From Enterococcus_E cecorum_C (GTDB taxonomy: Bacteria > Bacillota > Bacilli > Lactobacillales > Enterococcaceae): 64,000 nt of DNA. Made by a program: the position numbers and the translations under genes. Shown here piece after piece: positions 8,752 through 18,260 of the stretch; positions within the stretch are counted from its first letter, which is position 1, and each line of letters starts with the position of its first letter. The stretch covers positions 1 through 64,000 of the forward strand of contig NZ_JBQKFH010000010.1 of the NCBI RefSeq assembly GCF_052119425.1, written 5' to 3'. Under the pieces are notes generated by a model. That model saw only the letters and a list, made by a program, of their open reading frames with translations. It was not told where the DNA came from and ran no database searches.

Positions 8752-9558
8752 ATGCGTACACGTGTAATTACTGCCGTGGTAGCTTTAGCGATTTTCTTAC
8801 CAATTTTATTTATTGGTGGTACGATTTTGCAATTAACGGCAGCATTATTAGCAGTGATTGGCGTTTATGAATTATTTAGAATGCGTCAAATCCAGTTATT
8901 AAGCTATGAAGGAGTATTGGCGGCCCTCGGTGCAATCGTGCTCGTCTTGCCAAAAAATCCATGGTTTAGCTTTTTACCAGTAAATACGGAAAAATGGATG
9001 CTTTATTATTTTGTGGTGATGCTGATTTTGGGATTAAGTGTGATTTCCAAAAATACTTATACTTTTGATGAAGCTTGTTTTCCGGTTTTAGTCAGTCTAT
9101 ATGTTGGGATTGGCTTTGGTAATTTTGTATCCGCACGTATGGATAAGGATGGGCTTATCGTTTTAATGTTTGCCTTTCTAGTTGTCTGGTCTACTGATAT
9201 TGGTGCTTATATGTTTGGACGTAAATATGGTAAAAACAAATTATGGCCTGAGATTTCGCCAAACAAAACGGTTGAAGGGGCTTTAGGCGGGATTTTATCT
9301 GCGGTCGTTGTAGCAGTGATTTACTTAATCATTTTCCCTGCTAAACAGTATTTTGACCATTCTTTATTTACTGTAGCCTTGATGACAATTGTTTTATCAG
9401 TGGTTGGTCAATTTGGTGATTTAGTAGAGTCAGCCTTTAAGCGTCACTATGGTGTGAAAGATTCAGGTAAGATTTTGCCGGGACATGGTGGCATTTTAGA
9501 CCGCTTCGATAGCATGTTGTTTGTATTTCCAATCATGCATTTATTAGGTTTAATTTAA
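8752..9558 (+). CDS. cdsA: Phosphatidate cytidylyltransferase
   Basis: CdsA makes CDP-diacylglycerol from phosphatidate and CTP, the branch point for phosphatidylglycerol and cardiolipin. The 268-residue protein has about eight membrane helices and the family signature near its end: SAFKRHYGVKDSGKILPGHG followed by GILDRFDS. It begins directly after the uppS stop, with its ribosome site (AAGGAGG) inside uppS, implying cotranslation. A terminator follows. Confidence 0.96.
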   Translation: MRTRVITAVVALAIFLPILFIGGTILQLTAALLAVIGVYELFRMRQIQLLSYEGVLAALGAIVLVLPKNPWFSFLPVNTEKWMLYYFVVMLILGLSVISKNTYTFDEACFPVLVSLYVGIGFGNFVSARMDKDGLIVLMFAFLVVWSTDIGAYMFGRKYGKNKLWPEISPNKTVEGALGGILSAVVVAVIYLIIFPAKQYFDHSLFTVALMTIVLSVVGQFGDLVESAFKRHYGVKDSGKILPGHGGILDRFDSMLFVFPIMHLLGLI

Positions 9559-9564
9559 ATATTG

Positions 9565-9607
9565 AGATAGTTAATTTTCAGCGATGGGGATTAACTATCT
9601 TTTTTTG
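9565..9607 (+). terminator. Rho-independent terminator after cdsA
   Basis: AGATAGTTAAT (9565-9575) pairs with ATTAACTATCT (9590-9600), then a run of T. Confidence 0.92.
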
Positions 9608-9630
9608 GACTATCAAATAAGTAGAACATA

Positions 9631-9660
9631 ATTTAGTAGTTTACGATTTAGTAGTTTATG
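9631..9660. repeat. Two-copy 15-bp tandem repeat
   Basis: ATTTAGTAGTTTACG (9631-9645) is followed directly by ATTTAGTAGTTTATG (9646-9660), one mismatch, just upstream of the DUF234 fragment. It may mark a deletion junction or an operator; nothing decides between them. Confidence 0.7.
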
Positions 9661-9689
9661 ATATACTAAATATCCCTCAACTAACTAGC

Positions 9690-10133
9690 TTGATTTCCAG
9701 AGAGGTCAGTGAGCAAACCTATCGATATATTGAGTCACACCTTGATCAATATATGGGTTCTATTTTTGAAAAAATCTGTACCGAATATTTATGGGAAAGA
9801 CTGCTTCAAAATGACTTGAGTTTTTCCTTTTTAGACTTAGCCAGTTGGTGGGGCAAGAATCCACAAACGAAAAAACAAGAAGAAATCGATATTATGGGAA
9901 CTTCCGGGCACACGTCAGTATTTGGTGAATGTAAGTGGAAAAATGAACTGGTTGATACACCGGTGTTAGATCAATTAATCCACCGTAGTCAAATGTTTCC
10001 CTATGTGGATAATCATTATTTCTTGTTTAGCAAAACAGGTTTTACGCCAGCGTGTCAAAAACGGGCCAAGCAATTAAGTGATGTCGAGTTGGTGACTTTT
10101 GCGGATATTTATACGTATCTGTCTGAAATTTAA
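9690..10133 (+). pseudogene. Orphan DUF234 domain, probable 3' remnant of an AAA ATPase gene
   Basis: The 147 residues match the C-terminal DUF234 region of archaeal/bacterial AAA ATPases: YMGSIFEKICTEYLW, then a PD-(D/E)XK-like core EEIDIMG followed by FGECKWKN. The complete family proteins have an N-terminal P-loop ATPase and helix-turn-helix of roughly 300 residues, all missing here. The only starts are weak (TTG 9690 without a convincing ribosome site), and the frame is open only from 9621, through the tandem repeat. I therefore read it as a truncated gene. A stand-alone nuclease-like domain cannot be excluded because the putative E/D/E-x-K residues survive. Confidence 0.6.
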
Positions 10134-10187
10134 CTTTGCAAAATCATGTCTACTCTGTTAAATCTTCGCAATATTTAGCTAAAAAAC

Positions 10188-10216
10188 TTTAAAAATAAGA
10201 TAAGAAACTGTAAAAT
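10188..10216 (+). promoter_or_regulatory. Probable promoter of rseP
   Basis: -35 TTTAAA (10188-10193), 17-bp spacer, -10 TAAAAT (10211-10216). The boxes are weak and the region is AT-rich. Confidence 0.4.
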
Positions 10217-10293
10217 AGTTCATAAGTGAGAAAAGGTGTTTATCAAAGAATTTGTTTAGATTAAAAATAATTTTTGAGAAAGCGAGTGATGAG

Positions 10294-11562
10294 ATGAAAT
10301 CGATTCTAGTATTTTTGATTATCTTTTCAGTTATCGTCATTGTTCATGAGTTTGGACATTTTTATTTTGCACGTAAATCTGGTATTTTAGTGCGTGAATT
10401 TTCTATCGGGATGGGTCCGAAAGTCTTTGCAAAACAAGGAAAAGACGGGGTCGCCTATACGATTCGCTTGCTTCCTTTAGGCGGCTATGTGCGAATGGCC
10501 GGTGCGGATGAAGGTGGCGATTTAACACCAGGGATGTTTATTTCATTAGTAGTAGATGAAAATAATGTCGTGCACAAGATGAATTGCTGCGAAAAAGTGG
10601 AATTGGAAAATAGTATTCCGTTTGAGGTTGCTGATAGTGATTTAGAAGATGAGCTCTACGTTGAAGGCTATGTCAATGGAGACGATAGCAAGCTTGTACG
10701 TTTTGCTGTCGATCATGATGCGACGGTGATTGAATCTGATGGTACGGAAATTCGCATCGCACCACGAGATGTACAATTCCAGTCAGCTAAATTATGGCAA
10801 CGTATGCTTACCAATTTTGCTGGTCCGTTAAATAATTTCATCTTAACTTTTGTCTTGTGTGTGATTTTGGTCTTTATGCAAGGTGGGATGAGTGATCCTA
10901 ATACTTCAAAATTAGGTGAGATTATGCCTGATTCACCTGCTAGTCAAGCTGGATTGAAACAAGGCGATGAAATCAAAACGATTGCTGACAAGAAAATCAG
11001 CAATTGGAATGATTTGGTAGATGAAATTCAAAAAAATCCAGGGAAATCGCTTGAAGTCAAATATACACGTGATGGTCAAACCAAAACAACAACCTTAACA
11101 CCTAAAACTGTGACGGTCAATGATGAAAAAGTGGGTCAAATTGGGATCACCATGTATAAGAAAACTGGTGTGATGACAATGATTACAGGTGGTTTTGAAG
11201 TGTCGATAAATATGGCCACTCAGATTTTCCAAGCTTTGAAATCAATTATTGTCCAGCCTGATATTAATAAGTTAGGTGGTCCAGTAGCGATTTTCCAACA
11301 ATCTGCGCAGGTAGCCAATGAAGGTCTCATTACGATTATTGCGTATATGGCGTTGATTTCAGTGAATATTGGGATTTTTAATTTACTTCCAATTCCAGCC
11401 CTAGATGGTGGGAAGCTCGTATTAAATATTTTAGAAGCGATTCGTCGGAAACCATTAAAGCCAGAACACGAAGGTATTATTACCATGATTGGTGTAGGGA
11501 TGATTTTATTGCTCTTTGTTTTAGTCACTTGGAATGATATTCAAAGGATGTTTTTTAGATAA
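10294..11562 (+). CDS. rseP: Site-2 zinc metalloprotease RseP/Eep
   Basis: This intramembrane protease cleaves anti-sigma factors and, in enterococci (Eep), the signal peptides of pheromone lipoproteins. Visible are the first helix with HEFGH (zinc ligands), the LPLGGYVRMAG segment, a PDZ domain (PDSPASQAGLKQGDEIK), the third zinc ligand region NLLPIPALDGGK and a final helix. The length of 422 residues from ATG 10294 is what I recall for Eep. An in-frame TTG at 10252 would add an atypical N-terminal tail, so I reject it. The ProRS-like gene begins 16 bp after the stop. Confidence 0.94.
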   Translation: MKSILVFLIIFSVIVIVHEFGHFYFARKSGILVREFSIGMGPKVFAKQGKDGVAYTIRLLPLGGYVRMAGADEGGDLTPGMFISLVVDENNVVHKMNCCEKVELENSIPFEVADSDLEDELYVEGYVNGDDSKLVRFAVDHDATVIESDGTEIRIAPRDVQFQSAKLWQRMLTNFAGPLNNFILTFVLCVILVFMQGGMSDPNTSKLGEIMPDSPASQAGLKQGDEIKTIADKKISNWNDLVDEIQKNPGKSLEVKYTRDGQTKTTTLTPKTVTVNDEKVGQIGITMYKKTGVMTMITGGFEVSINMATQIFQALKSIIVQPDINKLGGPVAIFQQSAQVANEGLITIIAYMALISVNIGIFNLLPIPALDGGKLVLNILEAIRRKPLKPEHEGIITMIGVGMILLLFVLVTWNDIQRMFFR

Positions 11563-11578
11563 TTTTTAGGGGTTAATA

Positions 11579-13174
11579 ATGAAACAGTCAAATTTATTTA
11601 TTCCAACTATGAAAGATTCGTCTACAGAAGGGGCAGAGTATATTCAGTTACTTTTAAAAGGTGGCTATATTCGTCAAGTAGGTAGTCATGATTTTGCTTA
11701 CCTGCCCTTAGCCAATCGAATTATTCAAAAGCTAGAATTATTATTGCGTGCTGAATTACGTGCTTTAGATGCTAATGAGTTACGTTTTAGTGTGACCAAT
11801 CAAGTGGCACAACAGGAAAGTGTCTTAACCGATAATCAGTTGCAGCTGGTGACTGATTTAGCTTTAACTGATTTTTCGGTGATTCAGTTATTAAGTCGCG
11901 AAATTCAGTCTTATCGTCAACTACCACTTACTTTTTATCAAGTACAAACCATTGCGGTAGATGAAGTGAAGCGAATGCACTCTTTATTAAAAGAAACGCA
12001 TGAACTTTTTGTCGATGGCTTCTTTCTTCATCCAACAAAAGAAGGGCGTGAAGCAATTTATCAGCAGCTACTAAAGGCAATCAGCCAGTTTTTAAGTAAA
12101 TGTGAGATTGACTTTGCGATGTTAACTGGCGATGGGATTCATGCCTTACAATCAAAAGTCTTTACCGGAGATACCGAAAATGGCTATGAGACAGTGTTGA
12201 AGGCTTCTTTAGGTTCGTATGCAGCTTTACAGACTTTAGCAATTAGTCAAGGTAGTAACAAGGTGAGTGCGAAAAATTATCTACCATTGGAACATCTTCA
12301 AACTATTGAAAAGGATGCGCCAAGGTTACAAATTCAGCTATTCAAACAAGCAGAGAAAATGATTGCCGTCTTTATGCGTCAAGCGGATGAATTAAGTATA
12401 GTAAAATTGCATAAAGTTTTAGCAACCGAAGAGATAGTAGACTTTGAAGGTGAGAAGGTTTTTGCCAGTTTGGATGATTTGTTGGCTGAATGTGAGATTT
12501 ATGCGGATGAGACCATCTTAACGCAAGCAAATTATCTTTTAGCAGATTGTGTATTTCTTGCTGAGAACTATCAAAATGTCAATCTAGCAAATTTTGAACA
12601 AGTTCAATTTGTTGATTTGCGTTTGGTGCACTCTGGTGAAACAGCGATTGAAAGTCAAGGGATACTAGAGGCAAGTTCGGCTGTTAGAATTGCTCGTGTG
12701 GAAAATATGCGTGCGATTGATTCTTCTGTTTTTCACGTGACCAATGATGAAAATGAGCGTGTTCAGATCGAATTAGGCCATTTTGCGATGAATTTATCAG
12801 AAATCTTTGCTTTAATTGTCGATCAAAAGCGTGTGGGTCAAAAAATGAGTTGGCCTCGTGCTATTGCGCCCTTTGATGTGCATCTGATTGCTGTGGAAAT
12901 TCAAGATTATTATCAAAATCAATTGATGCAATTTGTTGAGGAAAAATTAATCCAGGCCAATTATGAAGTACTTGTCGATGATCGTGAGGAACGTATTGGC
13001 GTGAAATTTGCTGAGGCGGATTTGATTGGTTGTCCGATTCGCATCGTTGTCGGTAAAAAAGCAGCCGATCAAGTCGTGGAATTAGAAATTATGTCTAGTC
13101 AATCTAAGGTAGAAGTGCGTTTAGATGACTTACTCGGGACATTAGAAATTCTATTAGCTCAAAATGCAGAATAA
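11579..13174 (+). CDS. Degenerate prolyl-tRNA synthetase homologue (probable pseudo-synthetase)
   Basis: The 531-residue protein occupies the usual proS position between rseP and polC and aligns along its length with bacterial ProRS (about 565-570 residues), for example IPT, GGYIRQV, YLPLANR, SYRQLPLTFYQVQT. The anticodon-binding domain (about 435-531) is well kept: YEVLVDDREERIGVKFAEAD, then LIGCPIRI, VGKKA. The catalytic core is not. The GPTHEE stretch is ALTDFS-like (residues 95-100), motif 2 YRDE reads AVDE (126-129), the RSRSGLLRGREF stretch is RMHSLLKETHEL (132-143), and motif 3 GIGVSR is AMNLSE (403-408), so the ATP-binding Arg residues are lost. The INS/YbaK editing insertion is shortened and diverged. 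The ORF is intact with good codon use, which argues for selected function without aminoacylation. A true ProRS must be encoded elsewhere. Confidence 0.85.
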   Translation: MKQSNLFIPTMKDSSTEGAEYIQLLLKGGYIRQVGSHDFAYLPLANRIIQKLELLLRAELRALDANELRFSVTNQVAQQESVLTDNQLQLVTDLALTDFSVIQLLSREIQSYRQLPLTFYQVQTIAVDEVKRMHSLLKETHELFVDGFFLHPTKEGREAIYQQLLKAISQFLSKCEIDFAMLTGDGIHALQSKVFTGDTENGYETVLKASLGSYAALQTLAISQGSNKVSAKNYLPLEHLQTIEKDAPRLQIQLFKQAEKMIAVFMRQADELSIVKLHKVLATEEIVDFEGEKVFASLDDLLAECEIYADETILTQANYLLADCVFLAENYQNVNLANFEQVQFVDLRLVHSGETAIESQGILEASSAVRIARVENMRAIDSSVFHVTNDENERVQIELGHFAMNLSEIFALIVDQKRVGQKMSWPRAIAPFDVHLIAVEIQDYYQNQLMQFVEEKLIQANYEVLVDDREERIGVKFAEADLIGCPIRIVVGKKAADQVVELEIMSSQSKVEVRLDDLLGTLEILLAQNAE

Positions 13175-13177
13175 GAA

Positions 13178-13219
13178 GTGGTAGCCGTGAATTTTCTTTC
13201 GCGGACTATCGCTTTTTTT
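13178..13219 (+). terminator. Rho-independent terminator before polC
   Basis: GTGGTAGCCGTG (13178-13189) pairs with CGCGGACTATCGC (13200-13212), with G-T pairs and one bulge, then seven T. Confidence 0.75.
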
Positions 13220-13227
13220 GCTATAAT
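13219..13227 (+). promoter_or_regulatory. Extended -10 promoter of polC
   Basis: TGC-TATAAT, overlapping the end of the terminator T-run and 43 bp before the TTG start. Confidence 0.55.
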
Positions 13228-13270
13228 AGATTGTACGTTTATTTATTGTTAAAAAAAAGAGGTGTCTGTT

Positions 13271-16200
13271 TTGTCTATCCAACAAGAAAAATATCATATC
13301 TTACTTGAACAAATGAAATTATCACCTGAAATTTTGCAACATCCTTTAATCAAGCAAGGTCAGATGAAACAAGTCAAAGTCTTAAAAGCTGAACGTAAAT
13401 GGCTGTTTTATCTACAGTTTGCGGAGATTTTACCTTTTGAACTTTATCATTCATTTGTGAGTCATTTAGAAGCGGCTTTTAAGAATATTGCAGAAGTTCA
13501 GTTATTTATTGAAGCTGAGAATACGCAATTTAATCAACAGTTATTGCAAGATTATTATTCCTTGGCACTTGTGAAGGCGCAATGTGATACCCCAATGTTA
13601 CAACAAGCTTTAAAGGGACAAAAACCAATTCTAAATGGGAATAAGATTTATTTATCGGTTAGTTCTGAATCCATTATGCCGTTATTAAATCAGCAATATT
13701 TGCCAAGAATTGAGAAAAACTATCAGCAGTTTGGTTTCCCTAGAATCCGTTTAAATTTACAATTGGATGCTGAATTAGCAAGTTTAGAACAACAAGCTTA
13801 CGAAGAACATCAACAAGCTCAAGCGCAAATCATGATGGAAAATGCAGCTAAAGCCATCGCCAATCAAGAAAAACGCAAACAAGAAAAGGCTGAAGAGGGA
13901 GCAAGTTTTTCGGGACCTATTCAATTGGGACGTGAAATTAATCCGAGTGATGAAATTACGCCAATGGTTGAGATTGTTGAAGAAGAAAACCGTGTGCTCT
14001 TTGAAGGCTATATTTTTGATATTGAGATTCGCGAGTTGCGGTCAAAACGTTCCTTATTACAAATAAAAATTACTGACTATACTTCTTCTTTCATTGTTAA
14101 ACGTTTTTCAAATAATGATAAAGATGTAGAAATGTTTAATGCCCTGAAAAAAGGTATGTGGGTGAAAGCGCGCGGAAGTATTCAAGAAGATAGTTTTTCT
14201 CATGAGTTAACGATGATGGCTCAAGATATATCTGAAGTGTCGCATGAAAGTAGAAAAGATTATGCGCCAGATGACCAAAAACGAGTAGAATTACATCTAC
14301 ATTCGAATATGTCAACCATGGATGCGACCAATTCGATTACCGATTTAGTTACCCAAGCTGGAAAATGGGGACATAAAGCGATTGCCATTACCGATCATGG
14401 AGGTGCCCAGGCTTTTCCTGAAGCCCACCAAGCAGGTAAAAAAGCTGGCGTAAAGATTATTTACGGAGTTGAAGCTAATATAGTTGATGACCGCGTCGAA
14501 GTGGCTTATAATCCTGCACCAATCGAGTTAGAAGATGCTACTTATGTCGTGTTTGACGTGGAAACAACCGGACTTTCGGCTGTATATGATACGATTATTG
14601 AATTAGCGGCTGTTAAAATGCATAAGGGGAATATTATTGATACCTTTGATGAATTTATTGATCCAGGTCATCCGTTATCCAATACGACAATTCAATTAAC
14701 CGGGATTACTGACGATATGGTTCGCGGCTCTAAATCAGAAGCAGAAGTCCTACAGATGTTTAAAGAGTTTACCGGTGATGCGATTTTAGTAGCCCACAAT
14801 GCTTCTTTTGATATTGGCTTTTTAAATACGAGCTATGATAAAAAAGGTATGCCGATTTCAACGAATCCAGTTATTGATACATTGGAACTTGCGCGTTACT
14901 TGTATCCAGATTTCAAACGTTTTGGCTTAGGGGTTTTGACTAAGAAATTTAATGTTGGCTTAGAACATCATCACCGTGCTATCTATGACTCTGAAGCAAC
15001 GGCCCATCTTGCTTGGATTTTTATTAAAGAAGCGATGGAAAAGCATGATATGAAGTTACACCAAGATTTAAATCGTGGTGTTGGTGGCGAAAATGCTTAT
15101 AAACTGGCGCGTCCTTTTCATGCGACAATCTTAGTGACGACCCAGGCTGGTTTGAAAAATTTATTCAAACTGATTTCTTTATCTAATGTGAAATATTTCC
15201 ATGATAAGGTGCCGCGAATTCCTCGTACGGAACTCACGCGATTAAGAGAAGGGTTGATTGTAGGGACTGGCTGTGATAAAGGGGAAGTCTTTGTCGCGAT
15301 GATGCAAAAAGGTCGGGCTGCGGCAAAAGAACTGGCGCAATTCTATGATTTTATCGAAGTTATGCCTAAAGCTGTGTACGCCCCTTTGATTGAGCAAGAA
15401 TTAGTCAAAAACGAAAAAGACCTTGAAGAAATTATCAAAAATCTGGTCGCTATTGGTGAAGAATTAGGTAAGCCTGTCGTAGCAACTGGGAATGTCCATT
15501 ATTTAAATAAAGAAGATGCCATTTACCGCAAGATTTTGATTAACTCAATGGGACCAGGTAATCCATTAAATCGTCATACTTTACCAGATGTTCATTTTAG
15601 AACGACTGATGAAATGTTAACTGAGTTTCAATTTTTAGGAGCGGAAAAAGCCCAAGAGATTGTTGTGACGAATCCTAATTTGATTAATGAGCAGTGTGAA
15701 GTCGTCATTCCGGTCAAAGATGATTTATATACGCCAAAAATTCCTGGTTCAGAAGAAGAAATTACGGAGTTAAGTTATAAACGGGCCAAAGAATTATACG
15801 GGGATCCACTACCTGAAATTGTTGAAAAGCGTTTAGAAAAAGAATTAAATTCGATTATCGGGAATGGATTTTCAGTGATTTATTTGATTGCTCAAAAATT
15901 AGTGCATAAGAGTAATGAGGATGGCTATTTGGTTGGTTCCCGTGGTTCGGTGGGTTCGAGCTTTGTTGCGACGATGACGGGAATTACTGAGGTGAATCCC
16001 TTAGCACCTCATTATCATTGTCCAAATTGTCAGTATTCGGAGTTCTATGTTAATGGTGAATTTGGTTCTGGTTTTGATATGCCGGAAAAAGCCTGCCCAA
16101 AATGTGGTACTCGTTTGAAAAAAGATGGGCATGATATTCCGTTTGAGACTTTCTTAGGTTTCCACGGAGATAAGGTTCCCGATATTGATTTGAACTTCTC

Positions 16201-17611
16201 GGGTGAATATCAACCCCAAGCGCATAACTATACTAAAGTCTTGTTTGGTGAAGACTATGTGTATCGCGCAGGAACGATTGGTACGGTAGCCGATAAGACA
16301 GCGTACGGATTTGTGAAAGGCTATGAGCGTGATAATGATCTTCACTATCGTAGTGCGGAAGTGGATCGTTTGGCTAAAGGAGCTACTGGTGTAAAACGTA
16401 CGACTGGTCAGCACCCTGGTGGGATTATCGTTATTCCAGATTATATGGATGTGTATGATTTTACCCCTATTCAATATCCAGCTGACGATATCAATGCGGA
16501 ATGGCGTACCACACACTTTGATTTCCACTCGATTCATGATAATATTTTAAAACTTGATATTCTAGGTCACGATGATCCTACCGTGATTCGGATGTTACAA
16601 GATTTATCCGGTATTGAGCCGAAAACCATTCCGACAGATGACCCTGAAGTGATGAAGATTTTCCAAGGTCCGGAAGTATTAGGCGTTACCGAAGAGCAGA
16701 TTGGTTCAAAAACAGGGACATTAGGGATTCCAGAATTTGGGACGCGTTTTGTTCGAGGCATGTTAGAACAAACCAAACCAAGTACATTTGCTGAGTTGCT
16801 GCAAATTTCGGGGCTATCACATGGTACCGATGTATGGTTAGGAAATGCTGAAGAACTGATTCGAAATGGTACCACAACGCTAGCCGATGTTATCGGTTGT
16901 CGTGATGATATCATGGTTTATTTGATGCATGCGGGTCTAGATAATGGTCTGGCCTTTAAGATTATGGAAAGTGTGCGTAAAGGTAAGGGGATTCCAGATG
17001 ATTGGCAAGAGGAAATGCGTAAACAAGAAGTGCCAGAGTGGTATATTGAGTCTTGTTTGAAGATTAAATATATGTTCCCGAAAGCCCATGCTGCAGCTTA
17101 TGTCTTAATGGCGTTACGGGTGGCTTACTTTAAGGTTTACTTCCCGATTCTTTATTATTGTGCTTATTTTTCTGTACGGGCCGATGATTTTGATTTGGTG
17201 GCGATGTCGCGAGGAAAAGCAGCAGTAAAAGCACGTATGGATGAAATTAATGAAAAAGGAATGGAAGCTTCAACCAAAGAAAAGAACTTGTTAACGGTCT
17301 TAGAATTGGCCAATGAAATGCTAGAACGCGGTTTTGAATTTGGGATGATTGATCTTTATAAATCAGATGCCGTGAACTTTGTCATTGACGGGAATAAGTT
17401 AATTGCGCCATTTCGAGCAGTGCCAAGTTTGGGAATTAACGTGGCCAAACAAATCGTCCAAGCACGTGAAGAAGGCGCGTTTTTATCCAAAGAAGACTTA
17501 GCCACTCGTGGTAAGGTTTCAAAAACTTTGATTGAATATATGTCTGAACATGGGGTACTTGATGGCCTACCTGAAGAAAATCAACTTTCTTTATTTGATA
17601 ATCTCTTTTAG
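13271..17611 (+). CDS. polC: DNA polymerase III alpha subunit, PolC type
   Basis: PolC is the replicative polymerase of low-GC Gram-positives with built-in 3'-5' exonuclease. In order: an N-terminal region, an OB-fold (about 215-310), a PHP domain beginning VELHLHSNMSTMDA and split by the exonuclease, the DEDDh exonuclease (FDVETTGLSAVYD, then VAHNASFDIGFL and HHRAIYDSEATAH), a zinc-binding segment (CPNCQYSEFY, CPKCG) and the polymerase core with PDIDLNFSGE carrying catalytic Asp residues. I choose TTG 13271 over GTG 13262 because GAGGTG (13259-13264) overlaps the latter; length is then 1446 residues. Confidence 0.96.
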   Translation: MSIQQEKYHILLEQMKLSPEILQHPLIKQGQMKQVKVLKAERKWLFYLQFAEILPFELYHSFVSHLEAAFKNIAEVQLFIEAENTQFNQQLLQDYYSLALVKAQCDTPMLQQALKGQKPILNGNKIYLSVSSESIMPLLNQQYLPRIEKNYQQFGFPRIRLNLQLDAELASLEQQAYEEHQQAQAQIMMENAAKAIANQEKRKQEKAEEGASFSGPIQLGREINPSDEITPMVEIVEEENRVLFEGYIFDIEIRELRSKRSLLQIKITDYTSSFIVKRFSNNDKDVEMFNALKKGMWVKARGSIQEDSFSHELTMMAQDISEVSHESRKDYAPDDQKRVELHLHSNMSTMDATNSITDLVTQAGKWGHKAIAITDHGGAQAFPEAHQAGKKAGVKIIYGVEANIVDDRVEVAYNPAPIELEDATYVVFDVETTGLSAVYDTIIELAAVKMHKGNIIDTFDEFIDPGHPLSNTTIQLTGITDDMVRGSKSEAEVLQMFKEFTGDAILVAHNASFDIGFLNTSYDKKGMPISTNPVIDTLELARYLYPDFKRFGLGVLTKKFNVGLEHHHRAIYDSEATAHLAWIFIKEAMEKHDMKLHQDLNRGVGGENAYKLARPFHATILVTTQAGLKNLFKLISLSNVKYFHDKVPRIPRTELTRLREGLIVGTGCDKGEVFVAMMQKGRAAAKELAQFYDFIEVMPKAVYAPLIEQELVKNEKDLEEIIKNLVAIGEELGKPVVATGNVHYLNKEDAIYRKILINSMGPGNPLNRHTLPDVHFRTTDEMLTEFQFLGAEKAQEIVVTNPNLINEQCEVVIPVKDDLYTPKIPGSEEEITELSYKRAKELYGDPLPEIVEKRLEKELNSIIGNGFSVIYLIAQKLVHKSNEDGYLVGSRGSVGSSFVATMTGITEVNPLAPHYHCPNCQYSEFYVNGEFGSGFDMPEKACPKCGTRLKKDGHDIPFETFLGFHGDKVPDIDLNFSGEYQPQAHNYTKVLFGEDYVYRAGTIGTVADKTAYGFVKGYERDNDLHYRSAEVDRLAKGATGVKRTTGQHPGGIIVIPDYMDVYDFTPIQYPADDINAEWRTTHFDFHSIHDNILKLDILGHDDPTVIRMLQDLSGIEPKTIPTDDPEVMKIFQGPEVLGVTEEQIGSKTGTLGIPEFGTRFVRGMLEQTKPSTFAELLQISGLSHGTDVWLGNAEELIRNGTTTLADVIGCRDDIMVYLMHAGLDNGLAFKIMESVRKGKGIPDDWQEEMRKQEVPEWYIESCLKIKYMFPKAHAAAYVLMALRVAYFKVYFPILYYCAYFSVRADDFDLVAMSRGKAAVKARMDEINEKGMEASTKEKNLLTVLELANEMLERGFEFGMIDLYKSDAVNFVIDGNKLIAPFRAVPSLGINVAKQIVQAREEGAFLSKEDLATRGKVSKTLIEYMSEHGVLDGLPEENQLSLFDNLF

Positions 17612-17622
17612 GAGGAATCTTT

Positions 17623-18255
17623 ATGTTGCAAAAAATTGACTTAGCTACTTGGCCTCGACGCGAAGTTTTTACCTTTTTTTCTCAAATGTCCAATCCTTTT
17701 TACATGGTGAGCTTTAAGCAAGAGGTGACAAACTTAGTAAAATATTGTAAAGAGTCGCAACTATCTTTTTACTATGCTTTGATTTATCTTACTTGCCAAG
17801 CGATGAATGAGATAGAAAATTTTCGCTATTTCTTAAAAGAGGAAGAGGTCTATCTATTTTCTGAACGGATTCCTAGTTTTGCCGATTTGAAAAAAGGTAG
17901 TGAGCAATTTCATATTGTAACGATGGACTTAAAAGCAGATTTACGCGATTTTTGTCAGCAAGCTAAGGTCCAATCAAGTCAGCAAGCAACTTTTATTGAA
18001 CCTTATGCTGAAGAAAACTTGATTTACTATTCATGTTTGCCATGGCTTGATTTGACAGCCTTAACCAATGAGCGTGATTTAGCGAATCCTAAGGCAAAAG
18101 ATGACAATATCCCACGAATTAGCTGGGGAAAATATACCAAAAATCAGGACAAAATTGAATTAGTGATCTCATTGGAAGTCAACCATCGCTTTGTAGACGG
18201 CTTACATGTTGGTCGTTTTGCTGAAAAATTGACACAAATGATTGAAAACTTATAA
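17623..18255 (+). CDS. CatA-like O-acetyltransferase-fold protein
   Basis: The 210-residue protein matches the chloramphenicol acetyltransferase family in length and fold. The active-site signature reads NHRFVDGLHVGRF: the catalytic His (four residues before Asp) and DG are kept, but the usual first His of HHxxxDG is Asn. Typical CatA segments such as FYALIYLTCQAMNE and IPRISWGKY are present. Chromosomal CatA-like proteins in this group have no proven acceptor and need not confer resistance. It sits 11 bp after polC with AGGAGG and may be cotranscribed with it. It ends at a terminator shared with the converging rlmD. Confidence 0.8.
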   Translation: MLQKIDLATWPRREVFTFFSQMSNPFYMVSFKQEVTNLVKYCKESQLSFYYALIYLTCQAMNEIENFRYFLKEEEVYLFSERIPSFADLKKGSEQFHIVTMDLKADLRDFCQQAKVQSSQQATFIEPYAEENLIYYSCLPWLDLTALTNERDLANPKAKDDNIPRISWGKYTKNQDKIELVISLEVNHRFVDGLHVGRFAEKLTQMIENL

Positions 18256-18260
18256 TATAA

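Noticed and set aside
13842..14066. 74-codon plus-strand frame inside polC
   Set aside because: Out of frame with a well-conserved PolC region; a shadow frame of biased codons.
16154..16914. Minus-strand frames of 115-127 codons inside polC
   Set aside because: Antisense shadows with no ribosome site and no recognisable domain.
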